Source: Clostridia bacterium (lineage in GTDB: Bacteria; Bacillota; Clostridia; Oscillospirales; CAG-272). Taken from it: a DNA stretch of 56,115 nt. A program made the position numbers and the translations under genes. Below, in pieces: positions 22,980 through 30,723 of the stretch (the first letter of the stretch is position 1; each line of letters opens with the position of its first letter). The stretch lies in contig JAGBCA010000057.1 of the NCBI GenBank assembly GCA_017938205.1, positions 1 to 56,115 on the forward strand. The letters run 5' to 3'. Below the pieces are notes generated by a model. The model saw only the letters and a list, made by a program, of their open reading frames with translations. It searched no databases and had not been told where the DNA came from.

Positions 22980-24018
22980 TCGCTTCTCCTATCAGAATAT
23001 CCAAAAGCGCGGGAAAGGCGAGCCCCTCTGCCTCCCAAAGCGCGGGATAAAGGCTTGCTTCGGTAAAGCCCGGAAGCGTATTTACCTCGTTGAAATAAAG
23101 CGCACCGTCGGGTGTAAGAAAGAAATCCAAGCGCGAAAGACCGCGCAGGGAAAGCGCCGATGCAAGCACCTCGCAATAGCCGAAAAGCAGCCTTTTCGTT
23201 TGCTCGGGAATATCTGCACGCACGCGCACCTCTGCCGTTCCGCTCTCGTATTTTTCACGATAGGAATAAAGCGGCGCGCGGCTTACGATCTCTCCCGGCC
23301 CTGCAAAAAGGAATTTTCCGTCTCTTTGCAAAAGCGCGACCTCAAGCTCTCTTTTTTCCTCTATATATTCTTCCGCCAACGCCTTACCGTATACGCAGGC
23401 AAGGTCGCGACATTTCGCAAACTCTTCTTTACATTTTGCAACAGATGCTCCAATAGAGGAGCCCTGTCTTGCGGGCTTTATGAAAATTTTCTCTGCTCCG
23501 GAGAAGGTCTCGTATACACGTGCCGCAGCCGCCTCGGCATCCTCGCCCTGCGGCAAGGAAACACCGCGCACGGTAGGAACGCCCGCCGCCTCGGCAACGC
23601 GCTTCGTATATTCCTTATCAAAGCATACGCCGCTCGTCACACAGTCGCATCCAACGAAGGGAATGCCCGCCGCAGAGAGAAGCCCCTGGATCTCACCGTC
23701 CTCACCGCCTCTGCCGTGCAGGATCGGGAGCGCAAGCTCCACGGGGATCAGCCCCTCTGCACTGTAAAAGCCACTGTGCGAGCCGAGCCGCATCGGGAAG
23801 GTTGGCAAAAGCAGCTCGCTTTGCTTGCGAAAATCCGCTTTTCCAAGCCCTGCGCAGTCACCGCGATAGAAAAAGAAATCTCCCTGCCGATCGATCCCGA
23901 TCGGCAAAACGCGATATCGCTCCGGGCAAAGATTCTTATACACGGCCGCCGCCGAGCGGCAGGAGACCGCGTGCTCCTCGCCCTTGCCCCCAAAAAGAAG
24001 GGCTATGGTTTTTTTCAT
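22963..24018 (-). CDS. ddl: D-alanine-D-alanine ligase
   Basis: Joins two D-alanines for the peptidoglycan stem. The 351-residue ATP-grasp protein has the N-terminal LLFGGKGEEHAVSCRSA, the KPARQGSSIGASVAK ATP-binding loop and the metal and substrate region LDFFLTPDGALYFNEVNTLPGFT. The overlap with murI places two peptidoglycan precursor enzymes in one unit. No marker of a D-Ala-D-Lac type ligase was examined in detail. Confidence 0.94.
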   Translation of the reverse strand: MKKTIALLFGGKGEEHAVSCRSAAAVYKNLCPERYRVLPIGIDRQGDFFFYRGDCAGLGKADFRKQSELLLPTFPMRLGSHSGFYSAEGLIPVELALPILHGRGGEDGEIQGLLSAAGIPFVGCDCVTSGVCFDKEYTKRVAEAAGVPTVRGVSLPQGEDAEAAAARVYETFSGAEKIFIKPARQGSSIGASVAKCKEEFAKCRDLACVYGKALAEEYIEEKRELEVALLQRDGKFLFAGPGEIVSRAPLYSYREKYESGTAEVRVRADIPEQTKRLLFGYCEVLASALSLRGLSRLDFFLTPDGALYFNEVNTLPGFTEASLYPALWEAEGLAFPALLDILIGEAIARPA

Positions 24019-24068
24019 ATCATCACCTCAAGGGCAATATATGAAAAAAAGAAAATTACGTGATAGGA

Positions 24069-24896
24069 TCAGTGCGGTCGTAATACCGCCACACGCGGAT
24101 GCTCGGAAAGATCCTTTAAGATCGTTGCCTCACAGCCGCTTGCCTCGGCCAAAGCGCACATACGCGCCTCCTGATCGTAGCCGATCTCAAAGGCAAGAAA
24201 GCCGCCGGGCTTCAGCGCGGGAAGCAAAGCGGGGATCAGAATACGGTAAAACGCCATCCCCTCCTCCCCGCCGACGAAGGCCGTCTTAGGCTCAAAGAAA
24301 ATTTCGGGTGCGAGCGTGCGGTACACTTGTTCGGGAATATAGGGCGGGTTGCAAAGGATCGCATCCCATGGCCCATGCGCCGCAAGATCCGAAAGAAAGC
24401 CCTCGCTCAGCACGTCCGCAAGAATCATATCGGCGCGATCGGAAAGCCCCAGGCGCTCAGCGTTTTTCCGCGCAACCGAAAGCGCGCCATCCGAGAGATC
24501 CGCGGCAAGCGCCGACGTGCCTCCCGTATTGTTCAGCACCGAAAGCGCAATGCATCCGCTTCCCGTGCAAAGATCGGCAAAGCGAGCCCCCTTCGGCAAA
24601 TGCTTCACCGCATAGTCTACAAGGATCTCCGTATCCTCACGCGGGATCAGCGTATCCTCCGAAACGAGATAGGTCTCTCTGTAAAAGCCCCATTCGCCGA
24701 TAATATACGCCATCGGCTCGTGCCGCTCACGGCGGCAAAGATACGGCTCGATCACCGCATCGTCGCAAGCGGGATCGCTCCCGTACAGCGCCGCATCGGA
24801 AAAGCCGCCGAAATGCGAAAACAGAAGTCTCGCCTCATAGAGCGGGTTTGGTATATCGGCCGCCCGCAGGCGCGCCGCAGCCTCCGTGAGCGTCAC
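24069..24896 (-). CDS. prmC: Peptide chain release factor N5-glutamine methyltransferase
   Basis: Methylates the GGQ glutamine of release factors. The 275-residue protein has an N-terminal helical region, the SAM motif LCTGSGCIALSVL and the catalytic NPPYIPE. The start is a GTG that overlaps the DUF1385 stop as GTGA (24893-24896), so translation is coupled. The DUF1385-prmC order is typical of Clostridia, usually next to prfA, which is not within the window. Confidence 0.94.
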   Translation of the reverse strand: MTLTEAAARLRAADIPNPLYEARLLFSHFGGFSDAALYGSDPACDDAVIEPYLCRRERHEPMAYIIGEWGFYRETYLVSEDTLIPREDTEILVDYAVKHLPKGARFADLCTGSGCIALSVLNNTGGTSALAADLSDGALSVARKNAERLGLSDRADMILADVLSEGFLSDLAAHGPWDAILCNPPYIPEQVYRTLAPEIFFEPKTAFVGGEEGMAFYRILIPALLPALKPGGFLAFEIGYDQEARMCALAEASGCEATILKDLSEHPRVAVLRPH

Positions 24897-26020
24897 TGCT
24901 GCTCGGAGGCGGTCAGATCCGCAAGCTCGTCCACGCCGTCAACCCTCTGCTTGGGCAGCTGCTCGTCCACACTTTCCACAACAAGCATGCCCGTATGGGC
25001 CGATGCATCCGAGGCGCTCTCCACCTCGGGCTGCTTTTCCCAGGCACGCGCTTCAAAGAAAGCGTTAAACTCGGGCTCCTCGTCGCGCAGGGCACCCTTC
25101 AGCGAAATGATCGCAACCTCCAGCATCTCCAGCGTCGGCTCCTTGGTGGTCAGCCCCTGCACCCAAAGACCGGGTGCAGAGAGGATACGAACGAACACGT
25201 TGTCATGCTTGCCTGCAAACATAATAAACTCATAGCCAACGCCGACCACGAGCGGCAGAATGGCAAGACGGATCAGAAAATACGCCCAGGTCTGCAGATT
25301 GGGAAGCATCCAGCGCACCAGAAATCCGACGAGAATACCAAGCAGGATCATGAAAAACATAAAGCTCGTGCCGCAACGGGGATGGAAGCGCGTATAGCCC
25401 TTTGCGTTCTCGGGGGTCAGCTCCGTGCCGGCCTCATAGCAGGCAATGGACTTATGCTCTGCGCCGTGATACATAAAGGTGCGGCGGATGTCCGGCATCA
25501 GACCGATAAGATAGATATACAAAAGGAAAATACCCATCTTGGCAACGCCCTCCACGAGCGCGCGCCAGGTTCCAAGCTGCCCTTCCACGAGCAGATTCAA
25601 AAGATCCGCGATCACAGTGGGCAAAAACATGAAGAGAAAGAGCGAGAGCGCAAGGCCGAGCACCACGCCAAGCACCATCACAAAATCCGTAATCGCAATG
25701 CCGAGGCGCTTTTTGAGAAATTTCTCAAAGCGGGAGGGCTCTTCCTCCTCAAGTCCGATCGCCTCCGCCGAAACGTTCATGGTCTTCACGCTGAGGATCA
25801 GCATTTCAATAAAGTTCACGATGCCGCGAAGAAGAGGAATATTCAGAAATTTATGTTTTTTCCTGACCGAAACGAAGCTTCCGTCGTGAACGTAAAGAGA
25901 GCCGTCATCCCTTCGGCAGGTCGTCACCGTACGGGTGCCGGCCTTCATCATAACGCCCTCCAGAACCGCCTGTCCGCCTACCTTATTAAAGCGGGAGCAG
26001 GTAATTTTTTTCATACTCAT
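24893..26020 (-). CDS. DUF1385 family membrane protein
   Basis: The 375-residue protein has the DUF1385 hallmarks: VGGQAVLEGVMMK near the N-terminus, the HGAEHKSIACYEAG segment and RFHPRCGTSFMFFMILL. Four or five membrane segments are visible (about residues 110-150, 155-180 and 225-280). The C-terminal 80 residues are acidic and soluble. The biochemical role is unknown; the family is widespread in Firmicutes beside prmC. It is the first gene of the minus-strand housekeeping run, with AAAGGAAAAAGAT before ATG. Confidence 0.9.
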   Translation of the reverse strand: MSMKKITCSRFNKVGGQAVLEGVMMKAGTRTVTTCRRDDGSLYVHDGSFVSVRKKHKFLNIPLLRGIVNFIEMLILSVKTMNVSAEAIGLEEEEPSRFEKFLKKRLGIAITDFVMVLGVVLGLALSLFLFMFLPTVIADLLNLLVEGQLGTWRALVEGVAKMGIFLLYIYLIGLMPDIRRTFMYHGAEHKSIACYEAGTELTPENAKGYTRFHPRCGTSFMFFMILLGILVGFLVRWMLPNLQTWAYFLIRLAILPLVVGVGYEFIMFAGKHDNVFVRILSAPGLWVQGLTTKEPTLEMLEVAIISLKGALRDEEPEFNAFFEARAWEKQPEVESASDASAHTGMLVVESVDEQLPKQRVDGVDELADLTASEQQ

Positions 26021-26085
26021 ATCTTTTTCCTTTCAAAACAAAAACAACCGAAAAAAATAACATACCATTTTATTTTAACATATTT

Positions 26086-26113
26086 ATTTTAAAAATGGAA
26101 GGGCTTATCGCAA
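26086..26113 (-). promoter_or_regulatory. Possible promoter of the DUF1385-prmC-ddl run
   Basis: On the minus strand TTGCGA (26108-26113) and TAAAAT (26086-26091) are 16 bp apart, about 65 bp before the DUF1385 start. The area is very AT-rich, so chance matches are likely. Confidence 0.4.
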
Positions 26114-26160
26114 AAATTAACAAATAAAGCAAAAAACAACCCAAAAAAGCACGCACCGCA

Positions 26161-26189
26161 TTGACAATCCGAGAGAAAAATGCTAAAAT
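26161..26189 (+). promoter_or_regulatory. Promoter of manA
   Basis: TTGACA (26161-26166) and TAAAAT (26184-26189) with a 17-bp spacer. The position decides the manA start: the frame open from 26161 overlaps the promoter itself, so translation must begin at 26215. Confidence 0.8.
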
Positions 26190-26214
26190 GAGAGAAAAAA
26201 GCGGAGGAAATACC

Positions 26215-27132
26215 ATGAAGATCTATCCCTTAAAGCCTTATCTGCGCTCGGACCTTTGGGGCGGCGAGCGTTTGTTTGCATACGGAAAGGACGGTGCCGC
26301 CGTGCGAGAGGCAGGGCGCATCTCCGAGAGCTGGGAGCTCTCCTTCACGAAAGGCGGAGAGGCCACGCTTGCAGACGGAACGCCGCTGCCCGAGGCCTTT
26401 GGCAAGGAGGCCTTTGGCGCACGTGCGGCACGCTTCCCATTCTTCCCCGTGCTGACGAAATTTATCGATGCGAAAAAAAATCTCTCCGTGCAGGTGCATC
26501 CCTCAGACGAATACGCGCTCACAAACGAGGGGCAGTTCGGAAAATGCGAAATGTGGTACATCTTAGAGGCAACGGAGGGCGCGGGGCTCTATCTTGGGTT
26601 TGAGAGAGAGACCTCGGAGGAGGAGGTGCGCGCCGCCGCGCTGGACGGCACGGTGGAGAGCCTTCTGCATTTTCAGCCCGTAAAGAGCGGCGAGGTCTAT
26701 TTTATCCCCCCGGGAACGGTGCACGCCATCGGCGCGGGCGTTCTTCTCTTCGAGATCCAGCAGAACAGCACCCTGACCTACCGTCTTTACGACTACAAGA
26801 GAAAGGACAAGGACGGAAATGAGCGTCCTCTGCACCTCGAAAAAGGACTTCTCGTTACAAGCTTTTCGCCCTACAAGCCGCAGAGCGTTGCGGGCGACGA
26901 CCCCGCGCTGATCGGCGCTTGTCCCTACTTTGAAACCAAATTATACAAACTTAACTTTACAAATCCTATAAAGATCAATGTAAAAGACAGCTTTATCGGC
27001 CTCACCTGCGTGCGTGGCGAAGGCTTTGTTGACGATCAAAAAATCAAGCGTGGCGAAAGCGTTTTCATCCCCGCGGAGAGCGGCGAGATCACCCTCACGG
27101 GAGAAATGGAAATTCTCGCCGTCAGCGTTTAA
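26215..27132 (+). CDS. manA: Mannose-6-phosphate isomerase, class I
   Basis: Interconverts mannose-6-phosphate and fructose-6-phosphate. The 305-residue cupin-fold protein has the zinc-site motifs LSVQVHPSDEYA and KCEMWYIL, then PPGTVHAIGAG and the short C-terminal cupin. GCGGAGG at 26201-26207 supports ATG 26215. It is monocistronic, close to the GH38 mannosidase only at 6 kb distance, but the two functions fit together: mannose freed in the cytoplasm could enter glycolysis after phosphorylation through this enzyme. Confidence 0.93.
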   Translation: MKIYPLKPYLRSDLWGGERLFAYGKDGAAVREAGRISESWELSFTKGGEATLADGTPLPEAFGKEAFGARAARFPFFPVLTKFIDAKKNLSVQVHPSDEYALTNEGQFGKCEMWYILEATEGAGLYLGFERETSEEEVRAAALDGTVESLLHFQPVKSGEVYFIPPGTVHAIGAGVLLFEIQQNSTLTYRLYDYKRKDKDGNERPLHLEKGLLVTSFSPYKPQSVAGDDPALIGACPYFETKLYKLNFTNPIKINVKDSFIGLTCVRGEGFVDDQKIKRGESVFIPAESGEITLTGEMEILAVSV

Positions 27133-27200
27133 AAGCCTTGCATACTCCTTCCGTTTTTGGGTAAACTATCCTCGAAAACCAAGAAAGGAAGGACGAAACC

Positions 27201-27662
27201 ATGACCTTAACTCCCAAAGAAATCTCTCTTCTCACAGATCTCAAAAGCAGCGAGCAGCTCTGTATTGAAAAGTACAAAAAGGGCGAGCAGGAGGCCTGCG
27301 ACAGCGCATTGAAGGAGCTTTTCTGCGCCCTGCGCTCCACGGAGGAGAGCCATCTCGGCACCATCAACCGCATTCTCGGCGGCGAGGAGGTGGAAATGAT
27401 GGCCGCTCCCACCGCTGTCAGCCAGACCTTCAGCGCTCCCGCCTCCTCCTGCCCCTCGGATGCGAAGAGCCGAGATGCATTTCTCTGCAAGGATGCCCTC
27501 GCGATGGAAAAGCACGTTTCCTCCGTATACGACGTGAGCATCTTTGAATTTAACTCTCCCACCCTGCGTGACACGCTCGCCCACATTCAGAAGGAGGAGC
27601 AAAACCACGGTCAGCAGCTGTATCAGTATCTTTCTCAAAACAATATGTACGGGGCTGTCTGA
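27201..27662 (+). CDS. CotF-like spore coat / ferritin-like protein
   Basis: The 153-residue protein has two helical halves typical of the Coat F domain: LTDLKSSEQLCIEKYKKGEQ at residues 10-30, and DALAMEKHVSSVYDVSIFEF followed by the helix TLRDTLAHIQKEEQNHGQQLYQYL. The two are separated by a Pro/Ala/Ser-rich linker. Homologues are spore coat or coat-associated proteins in sporulating Firmicutes, so this supports an endospore-forming ancestry. AAGAAAGGAAGG precedes the ATG. Its last codons and stop lie inside a 24-bp sequence repeated at 27876-27899. Confidence 0.75.
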   Translation: MTLTPKEISLLTDLKSSEQLCIEKYKKGEQEACDSALKELFCALRSTEESHLGTINRILGGEEVEMMAAPTAVSQTFSAPASSCPSDAKSRDAFLCKDALAMEKHVSSVYDVSIFEFNSPTLRDTLAHIQKEEQNHGQQLYQYLSQNNMYGAV

Positions 27663-27899
27663 TTTTGGGATAAACGCAAACAAAAAAACGAACGGAAGGG
27701 TTTTGCGCTCAAAGCTCTTCCGTTTTCTTTCGCAACTTTAATATTTAAGGTTGAAAACCTACGGTTTTCTCCTTTCTATTCATTTTTGTTTGCTAACGCC
27801 GTTTCCTCTCTCGGCGTACGCTTGTACGCCTCTCGTTCGTCAGCCGACGTTTTCTCCACAAAATCCGTTTGCCCCGCTGTCTGATTTTGGGATAAACGC
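27654..27899. repeat. 24-bp direct repeat bracketing a gene-free segment
   Basis: GCTGTCTGATTTTGGGATAAACGC is at 27654-27677 (overlapping the CotF-like stop) and again at 27876-27899. The 198 bp between hold a terminator (27691-27730), AT-rich sequence and the palindrome GGCGTAC-GCTT-GTACGCC (27813-27830). No ORF with a ribosome site is visible. It may be a small deletion/duplication scar or a dispersed intergenic repeat. Confidence 0.65.
27691..27730 (+). terminator. Terminator after the CotF-like gene
   Basis: AACGGAAGGG pairs with CTCTTCCGTT around an inner TTTG/CAAA stem and is followed by a T-rich run. Confidence 0.75.
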
Positions 27900-27920
27900 T
27901 TCCTTAATATATCAACGCGT

Positions 27921-27955
27921 GTGCGTCAAGGCTGTGCTGCCTTGGCGCACTTTTT
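27921..27955 (+). terminator. Second terminator-like hairpin
   Basis: GTGCGTCAAGGC pairs with GCCTTGGCGCAC with one mismatch and is followed by five T residues. It follows the second 24-bp repeat with no gene between, so it may be part of a repeat element. Confidence 0.65.
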
Positions 27956-28057
27956 CGCTTTACTGTACTAAACCAACAAAACACCCGTAAAAAGCAGTTC
28001 TTCATTTGACCAAACCGCCAAAAGTGACAAAAATAACGGAATTTTTTGAAAAAACTA

Positions 28058-28086
28058 TTGCAAAACAAAAAACATTGTGCTATAAT
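28058..28086 (+). promoter_or_regulatory. Promoter of the glycine-riboswitch transcript
   Basis: TTGCAA (28058-28063) and TATAAT (28081-28086) with a 17-bp spacer; the start site near 28094 puts the riboswitch at the 5' end of the RNA. Confidence 0.8.
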
Positions 28087-28094
28087 CATCACAT

Positions 28095-28232
28095 CAGTTT
28101 CCTATGAGGCGTTCGGAATCGCAAGAAACCGTTCGGCCGAGGAGCTCTGGAGAATCCCTTAAGTGGGTGCCGAAGGTGCAAGACGAGCGCATAGCCGTTG
28201 AATCTCTCAGGCAAAAGGACAGAGTAGCAGAA
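28095..28232 (+). ncRNA. Glycine riboswitch (single clear aptamer)
   Basis: The conserved aptamer blocks are present in order: CTCTGGAGAATC (28145-28156), GGGTGCCGAAGGTGCAAG (28164-28181) and CTCTCAGGCAAAAGGACAG with the closing AGAG (28204-28224). CTCTG at the 5' side pairs with CAGAG at the 3' side as P1. Only one full aptamer is seen; 28107-28140 may be a degenerate ghost partner. It lies upstream of an alanine/glycine:sodium symporter, a known target class. Whether glycine turns expression on or off cannot be told from sequence alone. Confidence 0.9.
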
Positions 28233-28300
28233 ATCCGCCGAATTTCTGTTTATTTGATCTTTTATTCCGGAGCCACCGATACTGTCGGTGACTTTTTTAT
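28228..28300 (+). terminator. Expression platform of the glycine riboswitch
   Basis: Two hairpins follow the aptamer: CAGAAAT/ATTTCTG at 28228-28248 and CACCGA/TCGGTG at 28274-28290, the second with an ACTTTTTT tail, forming a conditional terminator before the symporter gene. Confidence 0.75.
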
Positions 28301-28328
28301 TTTGCAAAAAAAGAAAGGAAAAAAGAAA

Positions 28329-29786
28329 ATGCAAAAAATTTTAGCAGATGCCGTTGATAAATTCAACGGATACGTTACAGACTATGTTCTGATCTTCCTT
28401 CTGGTCGGAATCGGTCTCTTCTACACGATCAAAACCAAGGCTGTTCAGGTTCGTTGCTTCGGTGAGGGCATGAAGAACGTGTTCGGCAACATCAAGCTCA
28501 AGGGCGGCAAGAAAGAGGGCGGCCTCTCCTCCTTCCAGGCGCTGGCTACGGCGGTAGCGGCACAGGTGGGCACGGGTAACATTATCGGTGCCAGCGGCGC
28601 GATCCTCGTTGGTGGTCCCGGCGCGATCTTCTGGATGTGGATCATCGCCTTCCTCGGCATGGCAACCATCTACGCAGAGGCAGTGCTTGCGCAGAAGACC
28701 AAGGTCGTAAATGCTGACGGCTCCTGCGAGGGCGGTCCTGTTTATTACATCAAGACAGCATTCAAGGGCAAGTTCGGTAAGTATCTTGCCGGCTTCTTCT
28801 CCGTTGCAGCCATCATCGCGCTCGGCTTCGTTGGTGCAATGGTGCAGGCTAACTCCATCGCAGATACCACCGCAACCGCATTCGGTGCGTGCGGCGTTAC
28901 CGATGCAACCGCACAGCAGATCATCAAGATCATTGTTGGTGTGATTGTTGCAGGTCTTGCAGGCTTTATCCTCTTCGGCGGTACCAAGAAGCTCGCTTCC
29001 GCTACCGAGAAGATCGTTCCCGTAATGGCTTGCCTCTACCTTGTAGGCGGCATTCTCGTTCTCTGCGTTAACATCGTAAACGTTCCCAAGGCCATCGGCA
29101 TGATCTTCAAGTTTGCCTTCGTTCCCCAGGCGATCCTCGGCGGTGCCTTCGGTGCCGGCATCAAGGCTGCCATCAGCCAGGGTGCTAAGAGAGGTCTGTT
29201 CTCGAACGAAGCAGGTATGGGTTCCACGCCTCACGCACATGCACTTGCAGACGTAAAGGATCCTCACACGCAGGGCACCTCCGCTATGATGGGTGTGTTT
29301 ATTGATACCTTCGTTGTTCTTACCATGACCGCTTTGATCGTTATCTCCACTCTGTACTGCGACGGCACGATCACCGTAGCCGGCGCGATCGAAGGCGTAG
29401 ACAAGACGAATATGGTTCAGCTTGCATTCCAAAAGACCTTCGGCGTGCTCTTCGGCAAGGTTGCCGGCGACATCATCGGTGCGATCTTCGTTGCGATCTG
29501 CCTGTTCTTCTTCGCCTTCTCCACGATCCTTTCCTGGAACTACTTCGGTAAGGTAAACTTCCTTCACCTCTTCGGCAAGAAGTCCAACCTCGTATATAAC
29601 TGCATCGCAGTTGTATTCGTATTCCTTGGCGCAGCTCTTGCTTCGAACGCTCTCGTTTGGAACCTCACGGATATGTTCAATAACCTGATGGTTATCCCCA
29701 ACGCGATCGCACTGTTCGCACTTTCCGCTATGGTTGTATCCGCAACCAAGTTCGGCAAGCAGAAGGATCTCGGCTTGGACAAATAA
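28329..29786 (+). CDS. Alanine/glycine:cation symporter family protein
   Basis: The start is placed at 28329 after AAGAAAGGAAAAAAG, downstream of the riboswitch terminator; the longer frame from 28104 runs through the riboswitch and is not real. The 485-residue product has about 10-11 membrane segments and AGCS-family signatures: ALATAVAAQVGTGNIIG (about residues 70-86), PGAIFWMWIIAFLG, and GLFSNEAGMGSTPHAHA. It imports alanine or glycine with sodium. The glycine riboswitch points to glycine as at least one substrate. It is monocistronic with a strong terminator after it. Confidence 0.93.
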   Translation: MQKILADAVDKFNGYVTDYVLIFLLVGIGLFYTIKTKAVQVRCFGEGMKNVFGNIKLKGGKKEGGLSSFQALATAVAAQVGTGNIIGASGAILVGGPGAIFWMWIIAFLGMATIYAEAVLAQKTKVVNADGSCEGGPVYYIKTAFKGKFGKYLAGFFSVAAIIALGFVGAMVQANSIADTTATAFGACGVTDATAQQIIKIIVGVIVAGLAGFILFGGTKKLASATEKIVPVMACLYLVGGILVLCVNIVNVPKAIGMIFKFAFVPQAILGGAFGAGIKAAISQGAKRGLFSNEAGMGSTPHAHALADVKDPHTQGTSAMMGVFIDTFVVLTMTALIVISTLYCDGTITVAGAIEGVDKTNMVQLAFQKTFGVLFGKVAGDIIGAIFVAICLFFFAFSTILSWNYFGKVNFLHLFGKKSNLVYNCIAVVFVFLGAALASNALVWNLTDMFNNLMVIPNAIALFALSAMVVSATKFGKQKDLGLDK

Positions 29787-29817
29787 TCCATAACAATTTC
29801 TTCCCCTTAGGGAAGGC

Positions 29818-29858
29818 AAGGACGCCCGCAGCAGCAATGCTGTGGGCGTCCTTTTTAT
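29818..29858. terminator. Bidirectional terminator
   Basis: AAGGACGCCCGCAGCA pairs with TGCTGTGGGCGTCCTT around GCAA, followed by TTT. It separates the symporter from the convergent phosphatase gene. Confidence 0.9.
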
Positions 29859-29867
29859 TTTTAACTT

Positions 29868-30596
29868 TTAATCGTCGTGGCGCTCCCCGTCCGCAAAGCA
29901 TTCACAAAATCTCGCCGCAAACGAGGGAGGCTCGCCCTCAGCATAGAGATGCGAAATGTCACCAAATCCCACCGCACGCATCAGCGCAATTCCCTTTCTT
30001 CTCTCCTCCGTATAGATCGTTGTTACCGAGGATGGCAATGCACAGGTATGCTGCCAGAGCGAATAGGGCGAGCAGTTCAAAAGATGCGAAAGCACGACCG
30101 CCATAATGCCGAAGTGGCAAAAGATCGCGATCGTATCGTGGCTTGACGAAACGACCTTGTAATTGTATCCGTCTCGCTCGTAGCCGTGCCGTGCAAGGAT
30201 CGAATCGAAGCTCTCACAAACCGCCTTGTATTCGGCAAACACCGCGGAATTCTTGACAAACGGCGTTTCCTGCCATTGCATGAGAGAATATACAAAGGGC
30301 TGCTCGTTCATATAAGCGGGCAACACGTCCCATGGGATCGTGGGCGCATCCATATACGGTAGCTCTAACTTAGCGTCAAATTCACGCATAAACGGCAAAA
30401 TTTCGATCTCTTTGCCGAGCGCCCGTGCCGTCGGCTCAGCGGTCAGCCTTGCACGGCCGAGCGGAGAAGAATAGATCTTATCTATCTTTTCCTTAGAAAG
30501 CTTTTTCGCAAGAAGCAAAACCTCGCGTTTCCCCTTTTCGGTCAACCCATCAATAGAATAATCGGGATCGCCATGTCGGATCAGCAGTATTCTCAT
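29868..30596 (-). CDS. Histidine phosphatase family protein
   Basis: The 242-residue protein begins with the phosphohistidine motif LIRHGDPDY (Arg7-His8-Gly9) and has TEKGKREVLLLAKKL, IYSSPLGRARLTAEPTA and a late catalytic region SSHDTIAIFCHFG. Family members include cofactor-dependent phosphoglycerate mutases and broad phosphatases. The unusual length and inserts around residues 85-130 make a classic glycolytic mutase unlikely; a small-molecule phosphatase is more probable. It is monocistronic, with a promoter at 30626-30654. Confidence 0.85.
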   Translation of the reverse strand: MRILLIRHGDPDYSIDGLTEKGKREVLLLAKKLSKEKIDKIYSSPLGRARLTAEPTARALGKEIEILPFMREFDAKLELPYMDAPTIPWDVLPAYMNEQPFVYSLMQWQETPFVKNSAVFAEYKAVCESFDSILARHGYERDGYNYKVVSSSHDTIAIFCHFGIMAVVLSHLLNCSPYSLWQHTCALPSSVTTIYTEERRKGIALMRAVGFGDISHLYAEGEPPSFAARFCECFADGERHDD

Positions 30597-30625
30597 CGCG
30601 CGTCTCCATTCCGTTTTTATATTAG

Positions 30626-30654
30626 ATTATAAAATATTTCCTTCGTAATGTCAA
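30626..30654 (-). promoter_or_regulatory. Promoter of the histidine phosphatase gene
   Basis: On the minus strand TTGACA (30649-30654) and TATAAT (30626-30631), both perfect, are 17 bp apart. Confidence 0.85.
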
Positions 30655-30662
30655 TATTTGTC

Positions 30663-30691
30663 TTGATTTCTTTTTTTGTTTCCTATATAAT
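30663..30691 (+). promoter_or_regulatory. Promoter of comM
   Basis: TTGATT (30663-30668) and TATAAT (30686-30691) with 17-bp spacing. Its -35 element is 8 bp from the -35 of the divergent phosphatase promoter. Confidence 0.75.
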
Positions 30692-30723
30692 AAATGTAAT
30701 ATAAGAAAAATTCGGAGGCTTCT

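Noticed and set aside
26040..26120. Rex operator upstream of the DUF1385 gene
   Set aside because: TTGTTAA occurs on the minus strand, but the second half-site is missing, and the region is too AT-rich for a half-site to be meaningful.
28104..28328. N-terminal extension of the symporter from 28104
   Set aside because: The segment is the glycine riboswitch and its terminator, not coding sequence.
28341..29837. 498-codon open frame antisense to the alanine/glycine symporter
   Set aside because: It mirrors a well-recognised membrane transporter with a riboswitch, promoter and ribosome site on the plus strand; the antisense product is a low-complexity shadow without family features.
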